A stretch of DNA of 64,000 bases from UBA285 sp049970695 (GCA_049970695.1 JBMFML010000004.1:1-64000); one strand, 5' to 3'. Positions 50,030 through 59,397 are shown, counted from the stretch's first letter. Program-made: numbers and translations. Notes: generated from the letters alone by a model not told the origin.

Positions 50030-50630
50030 TGAGAGAGAAGTCGAGATCTTGCTCAAAATAGCGAAATGCCTTTATGACAACTCGTTCGATCATGGGCTAC
50101 CTCACGTAGAGAGGGTCTACAAGTGGGCCGAGAAAATAGTAGAATCCGAGAGCATACCAATCAATATGAGCGCGCTGAAGCTGGTTGTGTACCTCCATGA
50201 TATAGGCAGATTCGTGGGCGAGCCTCACGCATATTACTCCGCCGTAGTGGCTGACGAGATGCTCAAAGAAGCCCTCTGTAGTAGTGCTTTCATAGAAGAA
50301 GTGACAACAGCCATTTTAGCACATAGCTTTAGCTACTTTAGGAAGCTCGAGAGAAGGGCCGTGAACGAGCTAGGGAAGGTACTCAGCGACGCAGATAAGC
50401 TAGATGCTCTTGGTGTTGTCGGCTTTCTAAGGGTTTTTATTTACGGTGAGCGCCATGGACGCACGCTTAGGGAATCCATAGAGCACTTCTATGATAAGAT
50501 ACTAAAGCTCCACCAACTCATGCACTACGAATATTCCAAGAAAGTCGCGCAAGTACTCACAGAAAGAGTAAAGGTCCTGCTTAAAATGCTTGAAGACGAG
50601 GTAGGATTGTTAAATGAGAAGACATATTAG
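50016..50630 (+). CDS. HD-domain phosphohydrolase
   Basis: The protein has 204 residues. HGLPHVERVYKWAEKI (first His), VVYLHDIGRFVGEPHAYYS (HD pair and following His) and LSDADKLDALGVVGFLRVF (last Asp) match the YedJ/YfbR-like metal-dependent HD hydrolases, which remove phosphates from nucleotides or signalling molecules. It is in an operon with AGOG and the CitG-like gene. Confidence 0.88.
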   Translation: MNTCSEREVEILLKIAKCLYDNSFDHGLPHVERVYKWAEKIVESESIPINMSALKLVVYLHDIGRFVGEPHAYYSAVVADEMLKEALCSSAFIEEVTTAILAHSFSYFRKLERRAVNELGKVLSDADKLDALGVVGFLRVFIYGERHGRTLRESIEHFYDKILKLHQLMHYEYSKKVAQVLTERVKVLLKMLEDEVGLLNEKTY

Positions 50631-50651
50631 TATTACTAATGAGGCTAGCAA

Positions 50652-51542
50652 GTGGTATTGGCAGCTATGTCAAGCGAGTATTTGCACGTAGCAAAAAACC
50701 TCGCGAGAGGTGCTTTATTGGGCCTAAGTGCTTCAATTAAGCCGGGCGGCCTACACAGGCTTGCACCGGGCAGAAACTACGACGAGGTGCTTTGCAACAT
50801 AGTGTCTTCAATAGACTTTATCGTAGAAGCCCTTGAACAGGGCGACAGAATTAGGAGGGGCGAACAGGCACTAACAAGCATAGACCTTGGGAAGCTGCTT
50901 TCCAGTACTATAAGGGAGTCCCTTAGGTTATGTACAGGTGTTCACCCACAATATACGCTCCCCCTAGTTGTGGGCAGTCTCAGCATAGGGCTTAGTGGAG
51001 TGGAGAGCATACTAGAGGAGAGCTCAAAGTTCAAGAAGGCGCTGGACCTAGTCAACTCTATTAGCAAGTGGAGCAGCATAAAGCAAGTCATAGATAGTTT
51101 GAAAATAGCTGGGCGCGAAGACATGTACGAGCACCTCAGTAACCTCGGCTACACGCAACTAGCACTAGTACAAGCAGGCGTAAGCTTCAATGACATTTAT
51201 AGAGCTCTTGGATCTAGGTGGCGCAGCTTCTTACTAATAGAGTCGCGTGAAGCACTTGTATTCACGTATTTAAAGAAGTTAAGTGAGTTGTACAGGAAGT
51301 ACGAGAGTCTTGAGAACTCCTCTGTGGCTTTATACATGGAATTGATTAGGCAACACCTCGCTCCCGACTTAGCAAGTAAAGCCCAGAAAGCCGAAGAGTG
51401 CGGCTACATGTCGACTCCTGAGTGCAGCAAGCTCATGCTCGAGCTAGACATAGCCTTGAGAAGAAGCGGGCGTTCGTTTGAATGGGCCTCCGAAGTCGTA
51501 ACTGTTACAGCAGCATTTGCCTCGTTTGAGGGGCTGAAGTAA
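50652..51542 (+). CDS. CitG-family protein (triphosphoribosyl-dephospho-CoA synthase-like)
   Basis: The protein has 296 residues and is almost all helical. LARGALLGLSASIKPGGLHRLAPGRNYDEV resembles the CitG/MdcB signature (E-xSxxPKPGLVxR), and the spacing to a central TLPLVVGSLS helix also fits. Bacterial CitG makes a citrate lyase cofactor; archaeal homologues are uncharacterised, and there is no citrate lyase here. GAGG ahead of GTG 50652 supports the start. Confidence 0.6.
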   Translation: MVLAAMSSEYLHVAKNLARGALLGLSASIKPGGLHRLAPGRNYDEVLCNIVSSIDFIVEALEQGDRIRRGEQALTSIDLGKLLSSTIRESLRLCTGVHPQYTLPLVVGSLSIGLSGVESILEESSKFKKALDLVNSISKWSSIKQVIDSLKIAGREDMYEHLSNLGYTQLALVQAGVSFNDIYRALGSRWRSFLLIESREALVFTYLKKLSELYRKYESLENSSVALYMELIRQHLAPDLASKAQKAEECGYMSTPECSKLMLELDIALRRSGRSFEWASEVVTVTAAFASFEGLK

Positions 51543-51544
51543 GA

Positions 51545-52237
51545 CTATATTTCTAGCTCTACTATTTTCTTTCGCGCCGGCAAGGCGACATTATATACTG
51601 GCACGCCATTAACTTCGACTCTTTCAAGTCTACCCAGATGAATATGGCCGTGAATAACTAGGTCAACTACTTCCCTGCTAATCAGTTTACTAAAAGCTGT
51701 GCAAGCTAAGTAGGGATAGGTCTTGGGATCCTCGCCAACGAGGTTCTTGTCTGTAACTCCATAGTGTGATGCAAGTAGTATCTTTTTACACCCGGATTTC
51801 CTCAATTCTCTGCACATGTTTACTATCTTGAACGGGAGCTCTCTGTAGTACCTTTCTATCCCGGGCATGTGCTTGGCTTGCCACGTAGTGGGCTTATCAA
51901 GCCCTCCGCGCGTCCCGACGATGCATAGCTCTTTGTCTCTTAAAGCCACGTAGTTGTCATTTAGCCAAGTAACGTCCTTGTAGAGCGTCTCATACAGCTT
52001 TTCATAACCTCTGTACTCCTCATTACCAAAAACGGCGACTATAGCTGTCGATGGAAACTTCCTTTTCAAGGCTTCGTAGATCTGCTTAAACGCCATCACG
52101 TTGTTCTTCTCAACGAGGTCTCCCACGAGCAGGAAAATGTCGGGAGTTCCAGAAGTCCTGTTCAGCGCCTCTATAAATAGGGGAGTATACAAAGGGCTGT
52201 GTATGTCAGAAGTCGCATATATGATCATGCGGAACAC
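51545..52237 (-). CDS. Calcineurin-like metallophosphoesterase
   Basis: The protein has 230 residues. ATSDIHSP, LVGDLVEK, VFGNEEYRGY, LASHYGVTD and VIHGHIHLGRLE give all five metal-binding blocks in order. It is a compact single-domain enzyme, distinct in sequence from the one at 1515-2468. The stop is 2 bp from the CitG-like gene (convergent). Confidence 0.88.
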   Translation of the reverse strand: MFRMIIYATSDIHSPLYTPLFIEALNRTSGTPDIFLLVGDLVEKNNVMAFKQIYEALKRKFPSTAIVAVFGNEEYRGYEKLYETLYKDVTWLNDNYVALRDKELCIVGTRGGLDKPTTWQAKHMPGIERYYRELPFKIVNMCRELRKSGCKKILLASHYGVTDKNLVGEDPKTYPYLACTAFSKLISREVVDLVIHGHIHLGRLERVEVNGVPVYNVALPARKKIVELEI

Positions 52238-52287
52238 CGATTTAAAAAGCCCCGTTTCATTGATGTCAAGATTAGGTGATTTAAGAC

Positions 52288-52524
52288 TTGACCATAGGGC
52301 TGCTTAGAGGTGCTAACAAGTCAGGGCATAGAGGGTGGGTAACTGAGAAGTGCATAATATGTGCAACAACGCTAGACCTATTCCACGCTTACGACTTGAA
52401 AAACGTGTACTATTGCCCTAAGTGCTTAAGTCAGGGTATCAAGGCCTACTTCTGTGCAGCTGATGCTCGAAAAGTACACTACAAGTGCCCGTTTTGCAAA
52501 AGCGAGTTAAAGCCGTACTACTGA
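52288..52524 (+). CDS. Small zinc-ribbon protein
   Basis: The protein has 78 residues. KCIICATTLDL, YYCPKCLSQG and YKCPFCKSELKPYY give three CxxC knuckles plus an isolated Cys, enough for one or two zinc sites. AGGTGAT seven bases ahead of TTG 52288 supports this start. It is probably a nucleic-acid or protein binding ribbon of unknown role. Confidence 0.72.
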   Translation: MTIGLLRGANKSGHRGWVTEKCIICATTLDLFHAYDLKNVYYCPKCLSQGIKAYFCAADARKVHYKCPFCKSELKPYY

Positions 52525-52745
52525 GGCTTCTCAGTAAAGACTGACAGCGCGCGCTTATCCCCCTCTAGTTTAACGCATATAGCTTCCCTTGGGCACAGAG
52601 GCACGCATCCATAGCACTCGATGCACTTAGAGCTATCGGCGACTACCAGTTGATCTCTTATAGAAAACACGAAGGCAGGGCAGTAGTCAACACATAGTCC
52701 GCACAAATCGCACTTTTCTGTATTTACTTCGACTAATACCTTCAA
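52518..52745 (-). CDS. 2[4Fe-4S] ferredoxin
   Basis: The protein has 75 residues. CDLCGLCVDYCP and CIECYGCVPLCP are two complete CxxCxxCxxxCP clusters, so two [4Fe-4S] centres are expected. It is a small soluble electron carrier. It overlaps the zinc-ribbon gene's 3' end by 7 bp. Confidence 0.92.
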   Translation of the reverse strand: MKVLVEVNTEKCDLCGLCVDYCPAFVFSIRDQLVVADSSKCIECYGCVPLCPREAICVKLEGDKRALSVFTEKPQ

Positions 52746-52841
52746 TTAACACGACCCCGACTGGGCACAAGCAGTATCAAGTATTAATTGATTCATTATA
52801 TATTATGTCGTCAGCCAACCATATCGGGTAGTGGGTAGAAC

Positions 52842-53501
52842 ATGATAGTCAAAGCAGACTTGCATATACACACGACGTACAGCGATGGAAGACCTTCTCC
52901 AAGTGAAGTAGTGCTCTACGCTGTTTACAAAAACCTCCATGTAATCTCAATAACAGACCACGACACTTTCGCTGGAAGCATCGTTGCAAAGCGTTACGCT
53001 GAAAAGCTCTCATCTCAAGTCTTAGTCATTCCCGGCATAGAGGTCAGAACAGATCATGGCGACATCTTAGTCTATTGCAGTAACGAAGTGAATTTGCCGC
53101 GAGTGCTGGACAAGCTAATTGAAAAAGCACACGCAGAGAACTGTCTAGTAGTTCCGGCACACCCCTTCGACATCACGAGACTAGGAATAGGCGATGTCAT
53201 CTTTGACTACAAGGAATGGGACGCTATTGAGGTATGGAACGCCTCTTCGACTAAGGGTGCAAATTACAGGGCCATTGAAGCCGCCAAGATGCTGGGAAAA
53301 CCAGGCCTTGCAAATAGTGATGCACACATACTAGACGAGCTTGGAAGCGCCTTTACTATTATCGAAGTAGACGAAGTGAATCTAGAAAATGTTTTGAATG
53401 CCATTAGAAAGGGGCGCGTACGCCCCGTGTTTGGAGCGCGCCCTTTTAGAGTTCTGCTTAGGAGAGTTGCATGGAGCATTGAAAAATTAGTGCGCAGATA
53501 A
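52842..53501 (+). CDS. PHP-domain phosphoesterase
   Basis: The protein has 219 residues. KADLHIHTTYSDGRPSP (motif 1), SITDHDTF (2), GIEVRTDHGDILVY (3), LVVPAHPFDI (4) and LANSDAH (metal ligands) form a complete PHP metal site. Such enzymes hydrolyse phosphate esters, for example 3',5'-nucleotide bisphosphates. A basic C-terminal helix may help bind nucleic acid. Confidence 0.88.
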   Translation: MIVKADLHIHTTYSDGRPSPSEVVLYAVYKNLHVISITDHDTFAGSIVAKRYAEKLSSQVLVIPGIEVRTDHGDILVYCSNEVNLPRVLDKLIEKAHAENCLVVPAHPFDITRLGIGDVIFDYKEWDAIEVWNASSTKGANYRAIEAAKMLGKPGLANSDAHILDELGSAFTIIEVDEVNLENVLNAIRKGRVRPVFGARPFRVLLRRVAWSIEKLVRR

Positions 53502-53527
53502 TGACGTGATTCTAGGATCTATAGAAT

Positions 53528-55969
53528 CTACGGCTCTAAGTATACTCCTCCACCAATGCTCACTAAGCCCTCTGGCGGCTTCTCGCTATAGAATTCCACA
53601 CTTTCTAGCTTGTGCAGGTCTATGAGCTCCTTTATCACAGGCTCGAGCCGCAGTGGCAAGTACACCTTCTTTTTCAGAGGCTCGCTAAGCCTGATTCCAC
53701 TGTTCTTCTTATATTTCCATATAGCGTGGTTTACATCCTGAACTTCTAGTGCCAGCTCGTAAGGCTCTTTTAAGTAGTTCTCATCTACTTCTGGAAATCT
53801 CTCTGCGTGAACAGACTTGTTGTAGAGCTCTCTATATATGGCGTCCGTGACAAACGGCATTATTGGAGCAAGCATTGTGAGTATTCTGCGAAGAACATAG
53901 TGCAGCGTGTACCAGGCTCCTTTCTGTTCCAGCTCGCTGTAAGTCTTAGCAAAGTTGTACGCTCTCGACTTAACCAGCTCTATGTAGTGCGATGCAAAGT
54001 AGTTCCAGGTAAACTGGTATATCTTTGTTATTGGCTCGAAGACGTCGAGCTCGCTGTATCCTTTGTCAACTTCTACTACTAGCCTATTCACGAGAGAGAG
54101 GGTTGCCCTATCAATAGGCCTGAGCTCGAAACTGCTCGGCTCAGGAAAACTCGAAATGAACCTAGCAATATTCCACAACTTCGTAGCAAAAAGAAGTCCC
54201 GACCTTATCGTTCTCTCGCTAAAGCGGTAGTCGTAGCCGAGTTTGGCGCTTGCAGCAGCCCAGTACCTAAACGCGTCTGCACCGTATTTCTTAATGAACG
54301 GCTCAGGGTCTATTACATTACCCTTGGATTTATGCATAGCTTCTCCTTTTTCATCTAAGCCCATGCCTGATATCCTAACCCATCTAAAGGCCGGTCTACC
54401 TGTTAACTGATATACCCTCAGTATTGAGTAGTAGAGCCACGTTCTAATTATGTCTACGCCCTGAGGTCTAAGCGCGTTTTTCGCAGCCCTCTCGTACAGC
54501 TCGTTGTGCCTCAAGTAGCCAGTTATGTAAAGTACTGAAATGCTACTATCAAACCACGTATCAAAAACTTTCGTTTCGCCAACAAGCTCGCTCGCTGGAG
54601 CACCACAGATAGGACATCTATCCCATGGAGGCTTCTCTAGCCACGGTCTATAGTACTTACCGGGCTCCGGCACTAGTGTAGCGCCACACTTCTTACAGAT
54701 CCATACCGGTATTTCGGTACCATAGTACCTGTCTCTGCTAATCGGCCAATCTGTTGCAATACTATTGATCCACTCGACAAGCTTGGCTTTGTGCATTTCG
54801 GGCTTAAACTCGATGCGATTTATGAGCTCTAGCATCTCGTCTTTGAACTCAAGTTGTTTCAAAAACCACTCACTAGCGTGAATTATTTGTACAGGCGTTT
54901 TACACCTCCAGCAAACAGGGACTTCGTGAACGACTTCTACTTTTTTCTCAAGCAACCCCCGTTCTTCGAGGAGCTTTGCTGCAGCCTTTCTAGCTTCAGG
55001 AACCGGTAACCCGGCCAGAGGACCGGCCGCCTCTGTAAGCCTGCCGTCTCTGTCAATGATGACCTCCGGCTCTAGCTTGAGCTCCCTGAAAATCCTCACA
55101 TCCACGCGATCGCCATAGCTACACACCATCATGAGCCCTGTTCCAAACCCTGGGTCTACTGCACTGTGGGGAAGTATGGGCATTTCGTGCCCGTACAGCG
55201 GGTTAATAGCGTGCAGGCCTTCGAGCCGCGTATACCTAGAGTCGTTCGGATTGAAGGCTAGTGCTTTACATGATTTCAGAAGCTCGGGTCTCGTAGTTGC
55301 AACAATAACGTATTCTCCAGTCTCTTTAATCTTGAACTTTATGTAGTACAAGTAGGCTTTTTCCTCGGCATATTCTAACTCCGCATCTGCTAAAGTAGTT
55401 TTGCACCTAGGGCACCAGTTAACAGGGCGCTCGGCCTTGTATATTAAACCGCGCTTGTAGAGCTCAATGAAGGTTGCCTGAGTAAGCTTCCTATACTCCT
55501 CGCTATCTGTTCCGTTCTCCCAGTACTGGAAGCTGCAGCCCAGTCTTCTCCATATTTCAACTAGCTCTTTCTCTATCTGGTCGAGAAAGCCCTTACATAG
55601 CTTGAGAAACTCGAGCCTGCCTTCAGGTGTTTTTGCCATTTCGTGCGGATTTACCTTGTATGTCTTTTCGACTTGGACTTCAACCGGCAGGCCGTTTCTG
55701 TCAGCATAGAACGGAACGAGCACATTGTAGCCTTTCATTCTGAAGTACCTTGCTATCATGTCTATTTGTGCGTAGTGTGCTGCTCCACCGACATGCCATC
55801 TTCCACTTGGGTAAGGAGGTGGCGTGTCTATGGCTATGATCTCTCGTGGATCTTTTGGATCGAAGGAGAACTCGTAGAGGCGCTCTTCGAGCCACTTTTT
55901 CAGAAGTTCTAGCTCTCTTTCGGGGCTCCACCTGGTTGAGGCTAATCTCGGCTTAAACTCCGCCTGCAT
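53528..55969 (-). CDS. valS: Valyl-tRNA synthetase
   Basis: The protein has 813 residues. The HIGH-type signature is PPYPSGRWHVGG and the KMSKS-type one EAMHKSKGNVIDPE. RPVNWCPRCKTTLADAELEY and VPVCWRCKTPVQIIHASEWF are the zinc and editing-domain segments, the latter with the ValRS-specific connective peptide. The C-terminal anticodon-binding helices run from about 620. The length fits archaeal ValRS without the bacterial C-terminal coiled coil. Confidence 0.95.
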   Translation of the reverse strand: MQAEFKPRLASTRWSPERELELLKKWLEERLYEFSFDPKDPREIIAIDTPPPYPSGRWHVGGAAHYAQIDMIARYFRMKGYNVLVPFYADRNGLPVEVQVEKTYKVNPHEMAKTPEGRLEFLKLCKGFLDQIEKELVEIWRRLGCSFQYWENGTDSEEYRKLTQATFIELYKRGLIYKAERPVNWCPRCKTTLADAELEYAEEKAYLYYIKFKIKETGEYVIVATTRPELLKSCKALAFNPNDSRYTRLEGLHAINPLYGHEMPILPHSAVDPGFGTGLMMVCSYGDRVDVRIFRELKLEPEVIIDRDGRLTEAAGPLAGLPVPEARKAAAKLLEERGLLEKKVEVVHEVPVCWRCKTPVQIIHASEWFLKQLEFKDEMLELINRIEFKPEMHKAKLVEWINSIATDWPISRDRYYGTEIPVWICKKCGATLVPEPGKYYRPWLEKPPWDRCPICGAPASELVGETKVFDTWFDSSISVLYITGYLRHNELYERAAKNALRPQGVDIIRTWLYYSILRVYQLTGRPAFRWVRISGMGLDEKGEAMHKSKGNVIDPEPFIKKYGADAFRYWAAASAKLGYDYRFSERTIRSGLLFATKLWNIARFISSFPEPSSFELRPIDRATLSLVNRLVVEVDKGYSELDVFEPITKIYQFTWNYFASHYIELVKSRAYNFAKTYSELEQKGAWYTLHYVLRRILTMLAPIMPFVTDAIYRELYNKSVHAERFPEVDENYLKEPYELALEVQDVNHAIWKYKKNSGIRLSEPLKKKVYLPLRLEPVIKELIDLHKLESVEFYSEKPPEGLVSIGGGVYLEP

Positions 55970-56166
55970 GACCCTGCATCCTGCCAGGCGTGTTTTTTGA
56001 CCAATTAATACCTTAGCTTAAATCTCTAGAGACTAGCCGAGCCGGACCCCGTCACCAACACTAATGCTATTGTAAGTGTTATTAAAAACATTTAGTAGCA
56101 TTTCAAGGGCCTGTAGATGTAAGCAGCTGCTTATCGCCTACCTCGACTCAAAAACCCGGGTTTTAC
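55970..56166. promoter_or_regulatory. valS upstream region with two perfect 14-bp palindromes
   Basis: TAAGCAGCTGCTTA (56120-56133) and AAAACCCGGGTTTT (56151-56164) are exact palindromes with centres 31 bp apart, about three helical turns. The 10-bp palindrome TCTCTAGAGA (56023-56032) adjoins a minus-strand GATTTAAGC TATA-like box that would serve valS. The right-hand palindrome is 2 bp from the stop of the upstream gene and, with its T-run, may also be that gene's terminator. Confidence 0.5.
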
Positions 56167-56535
56167 TTAAAAAACCTGCTTTACTAGTTGCCAGGATTTT
56201 TTGAAAATAGTTTCGAGTTCTTCATATGAAGGCTTGTGGTTTAGAATCCACTTTACGCTTATGACTTCTGCTTTGTTGCCGACTTTTACTCCAATAATAA
56301 CGAGCTTTCGAACGCCGCTGATATTCAGCTCGAGATCCCCCGCCTCGACTTCCTTTGCCAGCAAGCAGGTGTCGTCTATGCATATGCTTTTGTAGTTGCT
56401 ATAGCTCCACCTAGGTTCGTAAACATCAACTGAGACTACGTAATCCTCTTCGTCCTTTATGACTAGGACTCTATAGTACTCGTCGAAGTAGTACTCTTCG
56501 ACATCGTAAGTAGCCATTTTATTGGCTTTGCTCAT
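56167..56535 (-). CDS. Hypothetical small protein
   Basis: The protein has about 122 residues and is strand-rich, with many Tyr, Asp and Glu. It has two CxDDTC-like cysteines (CIDDTC) and no recognised motif. GGTG seven bases ahead of ATG 56535 selects this start over TTG 56553. It follows the radical SAM gene on the same strand and probably belongs to its operon. Confidence 0.6.
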   Translation of the reverse strand: MSKANKMATYDVEEYYFDEYYRVLVIKDEEDYVVSVDVYEPRWSYSNYKSICIDDTCLLAKEVEAGDLELNISGVRKLVIIGVKVGNKAEVISVKWILNHKPSYEELETIFKKSWQLVKQVF

Positions 56536-56549
56536 GAATAAGCACCACG

Positions 56550-57734
56550 TCAAGACACAGGCTTGTAAACCAGGCCTAATTCGTCTGCAATTTTATAAGC
56601 AGCTAGTATTTCTTCGCGCGTAGGCCTCCTCGCGATGTCGGGGTATAATTTAGGATATTTCGCAACAATGTGCTCAGGCCTGTATTGATCCATTACGTTT
56701 ACTAAGGCTCTTGGAGCGTTTTCTGCTATCCACTTGAGAACGGGTCTTGTGCAACACTCTATGTGATTCGGCAGTACTAGGTGCCTTATTATTATGTCGC
56801 CGGTGTCGTGCGCGAGCTTTATATTCCTCGTGACTACTTCCCAGTAGTTACGAACCTTGCTCAGTCTCCAGGCACAGTCATTATTTCCGTACTTCAAATC
56901 GGGGAGCCAGATGTCTATTACATCTATCAATAGCTCCATGGATTCCAGTGTCATGTACATGTTGCTATTCCAGAGCTGGGGCACGTTTACATCTAGGTAC
57001 TTGAGGCTTTCGAGTATGAATGGTATGTGAGGCGTGGGCTCGCCGCCTACGTGGTTTATGTTCCTGGCTCCGCGTCTTCTCAAGTAAGCCTGTATTGCCG
57101 CGAGTTCTCTTGGTGTAAGTCTCTCGCCGGCTCTCGCATTTACCTGGCTTATGTCATAGTTTTGGCAAAATACGCACTTGAAGTTACAACCACCATAGAA
57201 TATCGTGCCGCTCGGCACTAGCGGAGCCTCTTCACCCATGTGGTGGAAGTAGCTGTGAACTATTGCTTCCCTGTCTACTAGGCACACGCCCGGCTTGCCC
57301 TCGCTCCTAATTGCTCCACACCTCCTTTCGCACAGCCTACATGGGCTGTACAGCCTATATGCTATGGCTACTTTAACGTCTAGGTAGCTGTGCCTTGGCA
57401 CCTCTAATTTTTCTAAAGCTTCTCCCCTCTCAGCGACATCTTTGTAAAGGCTCCTGAACTCGTGTGAAGCTTTTCTATGCAATTCCCACAGTTCATCCAG
57501 CGATAATTCAGCCGAGTACGGGTCTACGTCGACTTTTACTCTCTTAACAACCAAGAACTTTGCAGGTCTCTCGTTTTTCATTACTTTATAGTAGTGGTCG
57601 AGCCTCTGCCTGACCTCCGGATCGCTCCAAACTGTTATAGAGTCTGGCCTAATATGTAGTAACGTGATAAACCAGTCCACCAAGCAGAAGCCCCATGGAA
57701 ATCTTAGGCTGAAAACCCCTATTACGGTTCCCAA
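56550..57734 (-). CDS. Radical SAM enzyme, PflA-like
   Basis: The protein has 394 residues. A CRLCERRCGAIRSEGKPGVC motif (about 150-170) precedes GCNFKCVFCQNYDISQ with the CxxxCxxC of radical SAM, followed by NHVGGEPTPHIPFI (the GGEP motif) and WLPDLKYGNNDC. This matches the archaeal/bacterial PflA-related radical SAM proteins (AmmeMemoRadiSam-like or YjjW-like), whose substrates are largely unknown. The first 25 residues are hydrophobic and may be non-coding; a start at MKNERP is possible. Confidence 0.78.
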   Translation of the reverse strand: MGTVIGVFSLRFPWGFCLVDWFITLLHIRPDSITVWSDPEVRQRLDHYYKVMKNERPAKFLVVKRVKVDVDPYSAELSLDELWELHRKASHEFRSLYKDVAERGEALEKLEVPRHSYLDVKVAIAYRLYSPCRLCERRCGAIRSEGKPGVCLVDREAIVHSYFHHMGEEAPLVPSGTIFYGGCNFKCVFCQNYDISQVNARAGERLTPRELAAIQAYLRRRGARNINHVGGEPTPHIPFILESLKYLDVNVPQLWNSNMYMTLESMELLIDVIDIWLPDLKYGNNDCAWRLSKVRNYWEVVTRNIKLAHDTGDIIIRHLVLPNHIECCTRPVLKWIAENAPRALVNVMDQYRPEHIVAKYPKLYPDIARRPTREEILAAYKIADELGLVYKPVS

Positions 57735-57764
57735 ACTTTTAAGATGTGCAAGAAGCTCTGCACG

Positions 57765-58406
57765 TCAGGAGAGCTCTGGTATTTTGAGGATTTCTTCGAG
57801 GTTCTTAACAACGTACTTGGCATACTTGCACGCAGTTCCACACGGCTCTACGGCTATTGAAACGGGCACGGTTTTGAATACTGGGATGTCCCACTCGCTG
57901 TCCCCAACGTAGACGGTGTTTTCTAGACCTATTTTAGAGGTCTCTGCAATGGTCTTGATTATCCTGGACTTGTCTCTTAGCGGTACCTTGCTTATCCCAC
58001 CAGGTATTAGCTCGTCATTGACGAAGAGCAACTCATTATACAGGCAGTAATCTATTTTTAGTTCTTCGCAGACACGCCTGACTAGCAAGTCAACTCCGCT
58101 ACTTACAACGACAACGCGGTGATTCCTACTTTTCAGTTCCTCTACGACGCGCTTTGCTTCAGGCTTTACACGTATTTTCGAGAGCGCGTTTAAGACCTCG
58201 CTCTTAAGTATTGGCCTGCCCCAGCTGTAAATCATTAGTGCTATGTCTATCTTCATCCAGTCGAGGTAGGATATTAGGCCTCGCTTGTAAAGCTCTGCGA
58301 AATACTTGCCAGGTTTGCTTCCGAAGTACTCGTGAAGAACCTGCCAACTACTCTCGTGATCTGTAAGCACACCATCGCAGTCAAATACTACTAACTTCCT
58401 CGACAA
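57765..58406 (-). CDS. HAD-superfamily phosphatase (SerB-like subfamily)
   Basis: The protein has 213 residues. VVFDCDGVLTDHESSW (motif I), VVVVSSGVDLL (II), GGISKVPLRDKSRIIKTI (III, Lys) and TVYVGDSEWDIPVFK (IV) are complete. The cap is the small C1 type as in phosphoserine phosphatase. It may act on phosphoserine or a related phosphate, but the active-site details do not prove this. Its start overlaps the upstream gene by 26 bp. Confidence 0.83.
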   Translation of the reverse strand: MSRKLVVFDCDGVLTDHESSWQVLHEYFGSKPGKYFAELYKRGLISYLDWMKIDIALMIYSWGRPILKSEVLNALSKIRVKPEAKRVVEELKSRNHRVVVVSSGVDLLVRRVCEELKIDYCLYNELLFVNDELIPGGISKVPLRDKSRIIKTIAETSKIGLENTVYVGDSEWDIPVFKTVPVSIAVEPCGTACKYAKYVVKNLEEILKIPELS

Positions 58407-58962
58407 AGCGTCCCACCCGTTTGAGCAGCACTTTTAATTTATGCTTGGCTAGAGTATTGATTTTAAACTCCAGCCTTATACTGCTTTTGAGCAGGCGTAT
58501 TTTGATTTCAACTTCCCTGCCTATTCTTGCTTTTACTGCATTATGAGAAGCACTCGTAATCTCTACTTCAGGACTTTTCTTCAAAGTCTCGAGTAGCTCT
58601 TCGAGGTTTACTACTTCCTTGGGTTTAACTTCAAGCCCTTTTCTGAGTCCCTCAAGTAGCTGCTCCACGGCATTTACTATTTCAGGAACACTTTGATAAG
58701 CCTCCTTTGTCTTTTCGAGAATTTCTAGCAGGGCATCGAGAGCGCCTGCCGCCTTAAACGCGTCAATGAGGGTCTTGAAATCCTCGGAAAGTAGGTACTT
58801 TGTTATGTTTACTGGGTTTCCACTAAATGCGTCGAAAGCGTACTTCGACTCGGCTTCCGCAATTAGTTTCTTAAGTTCGTTGGCTACTTTGGGCGGTAAC
58901 CCCCTCTCGACATAGCTACTCAGTATGGGATTGACTATGTGTCTCAAAAAGTCAGCTAGCAT
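58381..58962 (-). CDS. Hypothetical protein, helical with a basic C-terminal strand region
   Basis: The protein has 193 residues. The first 120 residues are mostly helical with leucine-rich segments. The rest (VEITSASHNAVKARIGREVEIKIRLLKSSIRL) looks strand-rich and basic. I do not recognise it. It is translationally coupled to the HAD gene (26-bp overlap), which suggests a shared process. Confidence 0.65.
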   Translation of the reverse strand: MLADFLRHIVNPILSSYVERGLPPKVANELKKLIAEAESKYAFDAFSGNPVNITKYLLSEDFKTLIDAFKAAGALDALLEILEKTKEAYQSVPEIVNAVEQLLEGLRKGLEVKPKEVVNLEELLETLKKSPEVEITSASHNAVKARIGREVEIKIRLLKSSIRLEFKINTLAKHKLKVLLKRVGRFVEEVSSI

Positions 58963-59053
58963 CTTTCAACACCAAGAAGTCCCAAAGTATTTAAAGCCAA
59001 GTACTTTAAAGTGAATAACTGCAGAGAGTTTTACCTGGCAAAAGGAGACAGGC

Positions 59054-59350
59054 TTGGCCAAGCACGAAAGAAAGCGGCAGTGGGATCCCTATACAAGCGA
59101 CATCCAGAAATTAAGCATATACCCAAAAATAAGCACACGCGAAGAGCCTGTCATAAAAGTAGGAGACTTGTTGGAAGTCAATGTCTACGACGTTGATGAG
59201 GCGGACAAGGGGATAGTGTACTATAAGGGCTATAAAATAATAATTCCCAACGCAATAAGTGGTTCAAGGGTTAAGGTCAAAATAGTCAAAGTTCAAGGAA
59301 ATATTGCGCTTGGACACGTGGTGAGTGTTCTAAGCGAATCGGGCGAGTAA
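59054..59350 (+). CDS. TRAM-domain protein
   Basis: The protein has 98 residues. VIKVGDLLEVNVYDVDEADKGIVYY, KIIIPNAISGSRVKVKIVKVQG and ALGHVVSVL are the TRAM beta-barrel with its conserved Gly and Val positions. Archaeal stand-alone TRAM proteins act as RNA chaperones, notably in cold adaptation. A basic tail-like N-terminus (KHERKRQW) precedes it. GGAG six bases ahead of TTG 59054. Confidence 0.85.
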   Translation: MAKHERKRQWDPYTSDIQKLSIYPKISTREEPVIKVGDLLEVNVYDVDEADKGIVYYKGYKIIIPNAISGSRVKVKIVKVQGNIALGHVVSVLSESGE

Positions 59351-59397
59351 ATCAGAAAAAGCTAAGCATAGACGCGACACTATGTGGTAGCTTAAGC

